In this document: one piece after another, positions 53,287 through 61,952 of the stretch
Position numbering within the stretch: the stretch's first letter is position 1
How the letters are laid out: each line of letters starts with the position of its first letter
Origin: Thermoplasmatota archaeon
GTDB lineage: Archaea > Thermoplasmatota > Thermoplasmata > Thermoplasmatales > Thermoplasmataceae
Direction: 5' to 3'
Assembly: GCA_023484105.1 (NCBI GenBank)
Contig: JAMDBD010000034.1
Span: 29,452-93,451 of the forward strand
Length of the DNA: 64,000 nucleotides
The notes under the pieces: generated by a model
Databases searched by the model: none
Seen by the model: the letters and a program-made list of their open reading frames with translations, nothing else
Told to the model about the DNA's origin: nothing
Position numbers and translations under genes: made by a program

Positions 53287-55166
53287 TGGATCTGGCACTT
53301 ATAGCTTGGTTTGTCTTTCTTTCCCCTCTCATAGCCTTTCCGCTCAGTTATTTTGCCGGACTGAAATGGAAAAATTGGTCCGGAATAATCGCATCTTCCT
53401 CAATAGCTGTCTCTCTGATTTTATCCTTCATCCTGTATCTTTACTATTCAGTGCCTGTGCACTCCTCCTACAACTGGTTCTACAGTTTTAATTATGGAAT
53501 TTTCGTCGACCATCTGTCCATTGCAATGGTGATGATGGTATCTTTTGTGTCACTGATGATACACCTGTTTGCGATCTACTATATGGGAAAGGATCCAAAC
53601 CGTCATGTGTATTTTGCCGAGACATCTCTGTTCACTGCTGGAATGCTTGGGCTTGTGCTTTCGTCGAACCTGCTGGAATTTTTCCTTTTCTGGGAGCTTG
53701 TGGGTCTATGTTCATATCTGCTCATAGGCTTCTGGTTCTTCAAACCAAATGCAGCATCGGCTGCAAAGAAGGCCTTCATTGTGACAAGGGTCGGTGACAT
53801 GTCCTTTGTAATAGGTCTTGCAGTTCTCTATTCGTCTCTCTCTCCTCTAACCGCAAATCCTCTGAGCATACCTTTTCTGATAAACAACATGCCTTTTGTC
53901 CTTTCTGTACTTGGCAGTGGAAAACTCGCCCTTGTGTCAATTCTTTTTCTAGGAGGTGCGATAGGAAAATCATCGCAATTTCCTTTACACGTATGGATCC
54001 CGGATGCCATGGAGGGCCCCACAACAGTTTCGGCGCTCATTCATGCCGCAACGATGGTTACTGCAGGAATATATCTTGTCGCAAGGATATATCCTCTTTA
54101 CTACTATTCCGGGCCTGACGTGTTATACACCCTGGCAATAATAGGATCATTCACGGCAATTTTCGCTGGAATACTGGGGCTCGTTGTCAACGATATAAAA
54201 CGGATACTTGCCTATTCCACCATAAGCCAGCTTGGATATATGCTTTCTGCACTAGGCCTGTTCTCTGTTATAGGTCTCAGTGCTGTGGGGTATGCTATGT
54301 TTCACCTCTTTGTTCATGCATTCTTCAAGGCAATGCTTTTCATGGGTGCCGGTGTGATACTACTTACTCTGATGGAGCTCAGGGATGTTAAAAGAATGGG
54401 GGGTCTCTGGAAGCGCATGCCGATAACTGTGAGCATCATATTCATCGGTGCACTGGCTCTCTCGGCAATATATCCGACAGCGGGATACTTCTCCAAGGAT
54501 GAGATTATATCAGCTGCGTACGTCTACATGACCAGCTCAGGGGCGTGGTATTACGCACTGCCCTGGATATTCCTCACAGTTGGCGCTTTTCTAACCGCAG
54601 CTTATACGTTCAGAATGTTCTTTCTTGTCGCTTTAGGGAAGCCAAGATCTGAACTTGCTGATCACGCAAAGGACCCTTCAATTCTTGTGCTTCTGCCTCT
54701 TATCCCTCTGGCAATACTTTCTATAATCTACGGCTTTTTCAGAGGCGATTTCCTTTCATATCTCGGTGGATCCAACAATCTTTACGTTCCCCTCTATATT
54801 AAATATCTTCCGCTCACACTCGCCCTTCTTGGAATACTGGTTACTTATCTGATATACGGAAGGGAAACCTGGATGCACATGGATCTCTCAAAATCCAGAG
54901 TATACAGCCTTGTAAAGAACAAATTCTACATGGACAAGCTTTTCACAGGTTCTGTGGCCGAACGTGGAATTCTCCCTATTTCGGGCAAATTCGCCTCGTT
55001 TGAAAATTCCTATAATACGGATGTTGAGAAACTGGGGAGACATGCTCTGGATCTCGGTACAGCGATGAGAAAATTGCAGTCAGGTGTTATAGAGAGTTAC
55101 TTTGCCCTCATCATACTCGGGTCTGCTGTTGTTTTCATAATCGCGCTGATTGTAGGGGTGATCTGA
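53286..55166 (+). CDS. nuoL: Complex I subunit NuoL
   Basis: Antiporter-like proton-pumping subunit, 626 residues. The conserved Glu is in 'FFLFWELVGLCSYLLIGFW', the central Lys/His region in 'SSQFPLHVWIPDAMEGPTTVSALIHAATMVTAG', and 'HLFVHAFFKAMLFMGAGV'. The C-terminal lateral helix follows. Begins in a TGATG overlap with nuoK. Confidence 0.95.
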   Translation: MDLALIAWFVFLSPLIAFPLSYFAGLKWKNWSGIIASSSIAVSLILSFILYLYYSVPVHSSYNWFYSFNYGIFVDHLSIAMVMMVSFVSLMIHLFAIYYMGKDPNRHVYFAETSLFTAGMLGLVLSSNLLEFFLFWELVGLCSYLLIGFWFFKPNAASAAKKAFIVTRVGDMSFVIGLAVLYSSLSPLTANPLSIPFLINNMPFVLSVLGSGKLALVSILFLGGAIGKSSQFPLHVWIPDAMEGPTTVSALIHAATMVTAGIYLVARIYPLYYYSGPDVLYTLAIIGSFTAIFAGILGLVVNDIKRILAYSTISQLGYMLSALGLFSVIGLSAVGYAMFHLFVHAFFKAMLFMGAGVILLTLMELRDVKRMGGLWKRMPITVSIIFIGALALSAIYPTAGYFSKDEIISAAYVYMTSSGAWYYALPWIFLTVGAFLTAAYTFRMFFLVALGKPRSELADHAKDPSILVLLPLIPLAILSIIYGFFRGDFLSYLGGSNNLYVPLYIKYLPLTLALLGILVTYLIYGRETWMHMDLSKSRVYSLVKNKFYMDKLFTGSVAERGILPISGKFASFENSYNTDVEKLGRHALDLGTAMRKLQSGVIESYFALIILGSAVVFIIALIVGVI

Positions 55167-55167
55167 A

Positions 55168-56661
55168 ATGCTTATGATGGAGCTTTACATTGCACTGTTT
55201 CTCCTCTCAGTTGTAACGTTTCTGAGCGGAAAAAATGCCAAGGTATACTCGCTTGCAGTATCTGGAGCATTTCTTCTCATATTCCTCTTCTATTTCTCCT
55301 ATCGGTACTGGGGGCTCAGTGCAGTTCATGGAACGCTGCAGACCATCCCTATTTCCCCAGCTTATGGTTTTAACTTTTCTCTGCAGAGTTCAGGCCTCAG
55401 CGCTGTCCTTGTAGTTATCGCAACGTTTGTGATTTTTGCGGCTATATTTGTATCATCAGGGAATTACAGTCAGGTATTCTATGGACTGATCATGCTCACC
55501 ATGTCAGGACTCATCGGGCTTCTGCTTTCGGCAAATCTTCTCTTCTTTTATATATTCTGGGAGGTTGTGCTGGTGCCGGTCTATTTTCTGATCGGTCTAT
55601 ATGGGAACAGGAGATCTGATACTGTCTCCCTGAAGTTCTTCGTCTACACGCATATAGGATCAGTGCTCATGCTGCTGTCATTCTTCTCTCTCTACACATA
55701 CTACTTCTATGAAACAAATGGAAGTTTCAGCATGTCCATATCGTCCCTGATGAATCCTGCACTCTTCGAGACAATGCCTGTTTTCTGGCGCGGGTTTGTA
55801 TTCTTTGGGCTTTTCGTTGCCTTCCTTGTGAAGCTGCCATCATTTCCTTTGCATTCGTGGCTGCCTGACAGCTATGAGACTGCGCCATACCCTGTTACCA
55901 TAGTTCTGGCAGGTGCCCTTTCAATAATGGGTGGTTATGGCTTCTTCGGGATATTGCTTCCTGTTGTAAAGGTCATACCACAGGGTTTTTTGCTGGCTCT
56001 GATCGTTTTGGGAATCATTAGTTTGATCTATTTCTCTCTATCTGCCATGTCCCAGCTCAGCATGAAGCGTATGATGGCATACGCCAGTGCCGCAGCCATG
56101 GGTTTTGTAACCATTTCATTCGGTTCTGGTGCAATCGAGTTGCAGAATTCCTTTTCACCATCACTGTACAATCTGGCATTTGCTGGAGGCATGTACCAGG
56201 TTCTCGTGCACGGATTGATCATGGCGATGATATTCTCCTCGCTGTATTATGTGACAAAATCCACAGGAAAGGAGATGATTGGTTCCCTCGGTGGAATATT
56301 CAGAGGGGCTCCAGTAATTTCATCTTTCCTTCTTGTTGGTCTTCTTGCATCTCTTGGACTTCCAGGCATGGCCGGGTTCGTTGCAGAGTTCTCTGTTCTG
56401 GCCGGGATATATGGCGAGATAGGGATGTGGATTCTCCTCATTATATTCGCGATGCTGATCACTGCTTCCTATCATATATGGATGGCGCAGAGAACTCTTT
56501 TTGGGCCTTACAACGAGGTGCTTGGAAACATTCATGATGCAGGTGCATCTTCGTCCGCCATACTCACGGTTATGATGCTGGCAATTATATTCCTTGGGGT
56601 TTTCCCGCATAGCGTGTTTGAACTTTTCACTAACTATGCATCCGGGGTGGTGATACCATGA
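55168..56661 (+). CDS. nuoM: Complex I subunit NuoM
   Basis: Antiporter-like subunit, 497 residues, with about 13-14 helices. 'FFYIFWEVVLVPVYFLIGLYG' and 'KLPSFPLHSWLPDSYETAPYPVTIVLAGALSIMGGYG' match NuoM. 'HGLIMAMIFSSLYYV' is the second conserved channel region. Overlaps nuoN by four bases. Confidence 0.95.
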   Translation: MLMMELYIALFLLSVVTFLSGKNAKVYSLAVSGAFLLIFLFYFSYRYWGLSAVHGTLQTIPISPAYGFNFSLQSSGLSAVLVVIATFVIFAAIFVSSGNYSQVFYGLIMLTMSGLIGLLLSANLLFFYIFWEVVLVPVYFLIGLYGNRRSDTVSLKFFVYTHIGSVLMLLSFFSLYTYYFYETNGSFSMSISSLMNPALFETMPVFWRGFVFFGLFVAFLVKLPSFPLHSWLPDSYETAPYPVTIVLAGALSIMGGYGFFGILLPVVKVIPQGFLLALIVLGIISLIYFSLSAMSQLSMKRMMAYASAAAMGFVTISFGSGAIELQNSFSPSLYNLAFAGGMYQVLVHGLIMAMIFSSLYYVTKSTGKEMIGSLGGIFRGAPVISSFLLVGLLASLGLPGMAGFVAEFSVLAGIYGEIGMWILLIIFAMLITASYHIWMAQRTLFGPYNEVLGNIHDAGASSSAILTVMMLAIIFLGVFPHSVFELFTNYASGVVIP

Positions 56662-58094
56662 CTGCCGTTGTCACAGGTATAGACGCCCTTCAGTATTTCA
56701 TCCCGGAATTTATCCTGGGAATCACCGGTTTTGCAATACTGGCCGCTGGTATGTTTGGCAGCAGCAGGAAAGTAAACGCAAGCATCACATTTGTATCTCT
56801 TGCAGCTTCATTTGTATATACACTCACAATGTTCAATCACCCGGTTTATGTCCTGAGCAGTACTTTTCTGCTGGACAATTTTGGTCTTTACTTCATGCTC
56901 CTCTTCCTGGCAGCAGGAATGCTGATAACGTTTCCAGCCATCATTAACATATCAGCCAAGTCTGAGATATTTTTCTCCCTGCTTCTCTTCACAACGGTTG
57001 GAATGATCATAGCAGCCTCCTCGAGCAATCTTATAGTGCTCTTTGTTTCCTTTGAGGCTGTGAGCACAGGCACGTATGTGATGACAGCCTTTCATAAGAC
57101 AGAAAGGACACTCGAGGCTTCCACGAAGTACTTTTTTACAGGAGCAGTATCCACCTCAATAATTGTACTTGGCATATCCTATTTTTACGAAGCGACCGGT
57201 ACGTTCTATCTCTCGCCTTCTCCGGCAATAATCTCTTCAGGTGCAATGCTTGTTTCTCTGATACTGCTTGTCATAGGGTTCGGATTCAAACTTGCGATAT
57301 TTCCCATGCACCAGTGGGCAATCGATACTTATGACGGTTCTGAGAACTCAGTTTCCGCCTTCCTATCCACCGGAAGCAAACTCGTTGCCTTCATGATCAT
57401 GCTCAGGGTTTTCGTATCAGGATTCTATGGAGATGCAAATGACTTTTACATAATATTCACGCTACTCGCAATAGTGACCATGACATACGGCAATTTCTCT
57501 GCGCTTTCTGAAACCAATTTGAAGAGGCTTCTGGCCTATTCAAGCGTGGCACAGGCAGGATATCTGATACTGGTATTCAGTGCGGCAGGCTATGCAATCG
57601 GTATATCCGATACAAATCTGATGGAATATGCAGTCGCAGCCGGAATGATATATTCACTTGTTTACATATTCATGAAGGGTGGAGCATTCCTCGCAATGAA
57701 TCTTTCATCCACCAAAAAGGTGGACGTGAGCGATCTTTCTGGTCTGAACAAAAAATCTCCGGCTGCTGCCCTCTCTCTATCCATCCTGTTGCTATCACTG
57801 GCAGGGATACCATTCACCGGGGGATTCCTTGGGAAGTTCTTCCTGTTTCTTGCACTCATTGAAGTAAAACTCTGGTGGCTTGCCGTAATAGCTATTCTCA
57901 ATAGCGCAGTTTCCGTATTCTACTATCTGAGGGTCATTCTGGTTATGTATCGCGGTGAGCCATCTGAAAACATAAAGGTGAGCAGCCTCGGAGTAATACC
58001 ACTTGTTGTCTGTGCAGCGGCAGTAATAATCCTGGGCGTATACTTCGCACTCTTTTCAACAGTTCTTGGTTTCGTAGGAGGTCTTTTCAGGTGA
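56658..58094 (+). CDS. nuoN: Complex I subunit NuoN
   Basis: Third antiporter-like subunit, 478 residues. 'LFVSFEAVSTGTYVMTAF', 'KLAIFPMHQWAIDTYDGSENSVSAFLSTGSKLVAF' and 'LKRLLAYSSVAQAGYLI' are typical. It is the last recognisable complex I gene; two small unknown genes follow at once in the same direction. Confidence 0.94.
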   Translation: MTAVVTGIDALQYFIPEFILGITGFAILAAGMFGSSRKVNASITFVSLAASFVYTLTMFNHPVYVLSSTFLLDNFGLYFMLLFLAAGMLITFPAIINISAKSEIFFSLLLFTTVGMIIAASSSNLIVLFVSFEAVSTGTYVMTAFHKTERTLEASTKYFFTGAVSTSIIVLGISYFYEATGTFYLSPSPAIISSGAMLVSLILLVIGFGFKLAIFPMHQWAIDTYDGSENSVSAFLSTGSKLVAFMIMLRVFVSGFYGDANDFYIIFTLLAIVTMTYGNFSALSETNLKRLLAYSSVAQAGYLILVFSAAGYAIGISDTNLMEYAVAAGMIYSLVYIFMKGGAFLAMNLSSTKKVDVSDLSGLNKKSPAAALSLSILLLSLAGIPFTGGFLGKFFLFLALIEVKLWWLAVIAILNSAVSVFYYLRVILVMYRGEPSENIKVSSLGVIPLVVCAAAVIILGVYFALFSTVLGFVGGLFR

Positions 58095-58098
58095 TTTC

Positions 58099-58449
58099 AT
58101 GAGGTTTGAAACGGAGATGGAGATAGTGAGGTGTGGGCTCCTCTCTGGAGAAATTGAGGATGCAGCATCCAGGCTGAGGAGAGATATCGATATCACTTCC
58201 AAGTCAGATAAGGAAAGGTATATTCTCATGAACAGGGCGTTCAATCAAATAATGGAAGTTTTGAGGAATCAGAGGAAGCCTGCAGATTTCCTTGCTGATC
58301 TGACAGCCAGAGAGAGGTTCATTCTCTTCAGTGATCTCAGGGAGATAGATGATTACCTTAGCTTTTACCGATACAATCTCTATTATTCACTTGACAGGTA
58401 TAACGTGAGATACCCTGTTTATGATGGAAAGAGGTGCGATGACCTTTGA
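58099..58449 (+). CDS. Small protein at the end of the nuo operon, unknown
   Basis: A 116-residue soluble, mainly helical and charged protein with many Arg, Asp and Tyr ('RLRRDIDITSKSDKERY', 'DDYLSFYRYNLYYSLDRYNVRYPVYDGKRCDDL'). It has no membrane helix, signal or metal motif. The ATG lies four bases after the nuoN stop, and it overlaps the next small gene. Co-transcription with complex I suggests an assembly or accessory role, or a peripheral replacement for the missing input module; this is inference. I do not recognise the family. Confidence 0.7.
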   Translation: MRFETEMEIVRCGLLSGEIEDAASRLRRDIDITSKSDKERYILMNRAFNQIMEVLRNQRKPADFLADLTARERFILFSDLREIDDYLSFYRYNLYYSLDRYNVRYPVYDGKRCDDL

Positions 58450-58697
58450 GGCCTTTTAAAGAGTGTTTTAAGCAACTGGAAAACAACGAGGATTCCGCCG
58501 CTGAGTGCATTCACTGCCTCAAGAAGAACGGCGAACAGATTCTTTACTCAGACAGTTTAAAAAGGCTGATAATTGCCCGTGAGGCATCTAATCCAGAGCT
58601 TTCTGAATACATGACCAGGATCTCGGCACTGCTTGAGATCAGAAGCAGAGAGGACTATGAAAAGGCGGACAGAAAATTCAACCTTACGATGTACTGA
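58446..58697 (+). CDS. Second small protein at the end of the nuo operon, unknown
   Basis: An 83-residue helical, charged protein ('CFKQLENNEDSAAECIHCLKKNGEQ', 'RISALLEIRSREDYEKADRKF'). Three cysteines are near the N-terminus, including CxxC in 'CIHC', which might bind metal. The start is TTG, nine bases after GAGGTG (58431-58436) and overlapping the previous stop as TTGA. Two frames in tight coupling and normal codon use argue that it is real. Not recognised. Confidence 0.6.
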   Translation: MRPFKECFKQLENNEDSAAECIHCLKKNGEQILYSDSLKRLIIAREASNPELSEYMTRISALLEIRSREDYEKADRKFNLTMY

Positions 58698-58704
58698 ATC
58701 CGAC

Positions 58705-59622
58705 TCATATCTTCCTTATGTAGTTAATATCGATGTTTCCACCACCTTCAAAAACGTCCGAAAAAGCCCTGTAAACAGCAAGGGATCGGTCCATGTGCAG
58801 CTTTGGAGCCACAAAGAATCCAGAGTAAATATTTCTGTGCATTCTTAACATTCTCACTATTGGCACAAACTCCATTTTCCTGATCATATCTGAAATAATA
58901 TCAAGAGGTTTTGCTTTCACATTCCCTTCATATAGGCCATTTTCTGGTGAAACAGGTACGATATCCATTCCTTCCGGAGGAGAATCAAAGAACTTGAATA
59001 AAACCCTGTGGGGGCCGTCCAGTTCGTATATCTTTATCCTTCCGAGCCAATCTCTGTCAGCCAGCTCCCCAAAGAATTTCCTCATGTCATGTTTTACGGA
59101 ATATTCAATGTAGTCCATCTCGTCGTATCTTGAGTAATTTGCTCCAGAAATGAAACTGTCAGAATTGTCCTTTCCAAAGCCTGTTATTTTTGAAAAATCT
59201 ATGCTTTCTATGAACTCGAGCAACCCCCTAGACACTGACTCTTTGCAGGCGGAGGAAAAGGCAACGTCTATAAGCATCCTCCCGGATACAAAATAGATCT
59301 GATCAATAACAAGTGAAGGGACATATAGCAATTTACTGAATGCATTCTGAAAAGTCTTGGTGTTGTATGACAGAACAAAAGAAAGGCTGTTGCCAAATTT
59401 CTTTCCATTCCACTCAGCCGTGAGGAGCCCCCAATCACGCTTGTTTATGTTCTCAGGGTTGCAAAGATATGTTACAAATGTAATTTTCCTCCCATAGATG
59501 ATCGGCACTCCCCTCAGAATTGCACCTATGCGTTCGGCAAATCCCAGAAACCTGTCGGTGCTCTCCACTTCTATGGAGGCCCGCATATCGAGATATGCCA
59601 GAGTTTTATCGGAGATGAGCAT
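58705..59622 (-). CDS. Conserved-looking protein of unknown function
   Basis: About 305 residues from the ATG at 59622; longer frames reach 59679 or 59748 but would cross the promoter of the divergent crotonase gene. It appears soluble, with alternating strands and helices ('SLSFVLSYNTKTF', 'LLEFIESIDFSKITGFG', 'GPHRVLFKFFDSPPEGMDIV'). It shows no signal peptide, nucleotide-binding loop or cysteine motif. It ends seven bases after the stop of the last nuo-operon gene, tail to tail. I do not recognise it and propose no function. Confidence 0.6.
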   Translation of the reverse strand: MLISDKTLAYLDMRASIEVESTDRFLGFAERIGAILRGVPIIYGRKITFVTYLCNPENINKRDWGLLTAEWNGKKFGNSLSFVLSYNTKTFQNAFSKLLYVPSLVIDQIYFVSGRMLIDVAFSSACKESVSRGLLEFIESIDFSKITGFGKDNSDSFISGANYSRYDEMDYIEYSVKHDMRKFFGELADRDWLGRIKIYELDGPHRVLFKFFDSPPEGMDIVPVSPENGLYEGNVKAKPLDIISDMIRKMEFVPIVRMLRMHRNIYSGFFVAPKLHMDRSLAVYRAFSDVFEGGGNIDINYIRKI

Positions 59623-59658
59623 TGGTGTTACAGAAAAACAGCTTAAAAAAACATTGCG

Positions 59659-59667
59659 TTTTATAAC
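59659..59667. promoter_or_regulatory. TATA-like box between the unknown gene and the crotonase
   Basis: TTTTATAAC is nearly symmetric and lies about 34 bp before the crotonase ATG on the plus strand and about 41 bp before the proposed ATG at 59622 on the minus strand. It may serve both genes with short leaders. Confidence 0.35.
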
Positions 59668-59696
59668 GGCAAAATGCATATCATGCTGACGAAGCA

Positions 59697-60425
59697 ATGG
59701 AATTGCAGAGAAATAAAGTAAGGTCGGAAAAATCTGGCGATTCAGCATTCATATATCTTAACAATCCTCCATTCAACGTGATTGATGTGGAGGTACTGCA
59801 GGATCTCATAACTCTGATCTCTGAAACAGAACTGTCAGACGGGATAAGAAAGGTTGTGGTCAGAAGCAAAATAAGAGGGATATTTTCAGTTGGATTTGAT
59901 ATCTCATGCATACTGATAAGGCTGAAGGACAGGATGGAGGAGATCTTCAGTCTGGCCAGGACCGTATGGAATCTCATAACATCATCGCAGAAGATTTACA
60001 TTGCTGAAGTGGATGGACTCTGTTTGGGTCTGGCTTATGAACTCATCTACTCATTTGATTCTGTCTCCTTTGGTAAGAATGCAATGCTTGGCTTTCCAGA
60101 TATAAAGTTCGGGATGCCTTTCCTGACCGGCGTTCCATGGGAAAGAATTCCCGATGAGGGTATTTCCCATATGTTGTCTGGAGAGATAACATCTGCCAGA
60201 AACCTCCATTTTTTCAGCTCACCGAGTTTGGCAGAGGAGAACACAGACAGCAGGAATTATTTTTACGCACTGTCCTTTTATAAAAAATCAAGGAGAAGAG
60301 CTAATAATCCGATTGATAATCTCATATCATCAAGCTATGATCTAGGTGCCATAGATCTGAAGGGCCTAGAGAGGTTCAGAGAGATCACTGTGGCTTCTCT
60401 CAATGTTCCTCTCAACACGGACTGA
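59697..60425 (+). CDS. Enoyl-CoA hydratase/isomerase (crotonase) family protein
   Basis: A 242-residue crotonase-fold protein. Oxyanion-hole segments are 'GIFSVGFDIS' and 'VDGLCLGLAYELIYSFDSVSFG'; the first usually reads 'FsaGaDi' and the second 'GxaxGGGxEL', here with Leu-Gly-Leu-Ala instead of the Gly-rich turn. 'FPDIKFGMPF' corresponds to the 'FPEvklGl.P' segment. The usual catalytic glutamates are not obvious, so substrate and reaction are uncertain. Its 3' end overlaps tatC by 60 bases on the opposite strand. Confidence 0.72.
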   Translation: MELQRNKVRSEKSGDSAFIYLNNPPFNVIDVEVLQDLITLISETELSDGIRKVVVRSKIRGIFSVGFDISCILIRLKDRMEEIFSLARTVWNLITSSQKIYIAEVDGLCLGLAYELIYSFDSVSFGKNAMLGFPDIKFGMPFLTGVPWERIPDEGISHMLSGEITSARNLHFFSSPSLAEENTDSRNYFYALSFYKKSRRRANNPIDNLISSSYDLGAIDLKGLERFREITVASLNVPLNTD

Positions 60426-61190
60426 TACATAAATGCCCAGAAAATAAAGACCTATCATGGGTAAAGCCATTACAACCATGGTAAAGCCTGTAACTCCGGG
60501 AGAGAATATCATCCCAAATATGAGTGCTGCAAGAACAGCATAACGCCAGTTTTTCTTCCAGAATTCGCTGTTCACCACCCTCATCTTTGTCATGCCCACC
60601 ATTATGACTGGAATTTCAAAGGAGAGTCCAAATGCCACCACGTATATGATGAGAAAATTGACGAAGTTAACAATACCCATGGAAGAAATGGCACCCAGGC
60701 CTAGGTCGAACTGCTTGAATATTGCAAAGAGGCCAGGCGCGACAAACCATATTCCAAAAAACGCTCCAACGGCAAATAGAAGCGCTGCCGGGATGACAAG
60801 CGAAAGTATCGTATCCATTTCCTTCTTCTTTAGCCCGGGAGATATGAATTTCCCAAAATGGTAAACTATTGCCGGCATAGAAAACGTGAATGAAAGGAAC
60901 ATTGCAACATAAAAGTCAGCAACAACTCCATCAGTTGGTCTGAGGGCAATCAGCGTTGTACCTGGTGGCAGGACGTGCATCTCCAGAAAGGACAAAAATT
61001 GCGAGGCAATGTTTCTGTAAGGATCTGGATATAAAAATGGAAAAGAGTAACCATAGAGGCTGTAATAGTGAATCCTGAATATCACAAATATTATGAAAAA
61101 TGATATGAAAAAATAACCTATCCTTATGACTCTGTACCGGAGCTCCTCAATATGCCTCAGGAAATCAGAAAGATGAAATCCATCGTTCAT
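60366..61190 (-). CDS. tatC: Sec-independent protein translocase TatC
   Basis: Signal-binding subunit of the twin-arginine pathway, 274 residues with six helices. The N-terminal 'HIEELRYRVIR', 'PFLYPDPYRN' loop, and 'FGLSFEIPVIMVGMTKM' followed by 'RYAVLAALIFGMIFSPGVTGFTMVVMALPMIGLYFLGI' are the family pattern. It overlaps tatA by four bases. A clear client in this window is the Rieske protein. Confidence 0.93.
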   Translation of the reverse strand: MNDGFHLSDFLRHIEELRYRVIRIGYFFISFFIIFVIFRIHYYSLYGYSFPFLYPDPYRNIASQFLSFLEMHVLPPGTTLIALRPTDGVVADFYVAMFLSFTFSMPAIVYHFGKFISPGLKKKEMDTILSLVIPAALLFAVGAFFGIWFVAPGLFAIFKQFDLGLGAISSMGIVNFVNFLIIYVVAFGLSFEIPVIMVGMTKMRVVNSEFWKKNWRYAVLAALIFGMIFSPGVTGFTMVVMALPMIGLYFLGIYVSVRVERNIERSHSDLSEPL

Positions 61191-61489
61191 CTGCCTTCAG
61201 ATAGTTTGGAGGCCATTTCCTGCTTTAGCTGCTCCTCAGTCTTTCCATTTGTGTCAATGCCGAGTTTCTTTGCAGCCTCAGTATAATTGATCTCCGATTT
61301 ACCGGCAGCTGCATTGGTGCCGTTCAGGGAATTTCTTATTTCCCTCTCCAGTTCCATTTTTCCTCTGGTGTACTCTCCTGAAGCCCTTCCAAGATTCCTT
61401 GCAAGCTCTGGAATCTTCTTTGCCCCGCCGAAGAGAATGAGAACAACGGCGATTATAATGAGCCAGTCAGGAAGCGAGTCGAATGCCAT
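61187..61489 (-). CDS. tatA: Twin-arginine translocase TatA-type subunit
   Basis: One N-terminal helix ('WLIIIAVVLILFGGAKKIPELARNLGRA') followed by an amphipathic helix and a charged tail with 'KLGIDTNGKTEEQLKQEM'. The FGxxKIPEL hinge is diagnostic. 100 residues is typical. A TATA-like TTAAATAAATG (about 61520-61510) lies 26 bp upstream, so the tatA-tatC message is probably leaderless. Confidence 0.93.
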   Translation of the reverse strand: MAFDSLPDWLIIIAVVLILFGGAKKIPELARNLGRASGEYTRGKMELEREIRNSLNGTNAAAGKSEINYTEAAKKLGIDTNGKTEEQLKQEMASKLSEGR

Positions 61490-61529
61490 AGATTAGTAAG
61501 GTAAAACATTTATTTAACCTTTAAACCTT

Positions 61530-61700
61530 AAGCCTTCCCATTAATGAAAATTCGCCGTGCAATCTGAAAAAACCCTATCAGATTAAACGTAAGTTGTGAT
61601 GATGGAAACCAAATGCAGAAAGTTCATCGTGCAAATCTTAAGGGGAAATGAAAATCCGCCTTATGTTTTTTATTAAACAGAAATCGGGGAGTATCTTAAA
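61530..61700. other. Intergenic stretch with short degenerate repeats
   Basis: No gene seen. TGAAAATYCGCC occurs twice (about 61544-61555 and 61649-61660), and CGTGCAATCT / CGTGCAAATCTT also recur (about 61556, 61630). They might be remnants of an element end or attachment site next to the mobile genes. Confidence 0.25.
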
Positions 61701-61952
61701 CTACACTCTCATAGAGTTATTCCGCCCCTGTGTTCCTATATATACTAAGGCTGACTGCCTCCTATCAATAAACAGATTACAGCTTTCACAATGCCAACTA
61801 TAAAACTTAAGAGGATTTCGAATAAGTCCCTCAATCTCTGCCCAATTCCAATAAGGGCTGGAATATTCCCATAAAGATTGCAATATTCCCTCAAATATTG
61901 CCATCATTCTCTGATTTTCCCTGTATCTTTCAGGGAAAATCGATGGCTCACG
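61701..61952 (-). other. Open frame in phase with the transposase end, unknown
   Basis: After the transposase TAG the same frame stays open for 83 codons ('EPSIFPERYRENQRMM', 'WNWAEIEGLIRNP', 'CESC') to another TAG. An ATG at 61907 could start it. A hairpin (61913-61941) lies inside. It reads like protein but is not recognised; it could be a separate short gene, a transposase extension lost to a nonsense mutation, or chance. Confidence 0.25.
61913..61941. terminator. Perfect 11-bp hairpin downstream of the transposase
   Basis: GATTTTCCCTG - 7 nt - CAGGGAAAATC forms a perfect stem. It lies 12 bases after the transposase stop (minus strand). It could be a transcript end structure or part of the IS end. 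No long U run follows, so termination is uncertain. Confidence 0.35.
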
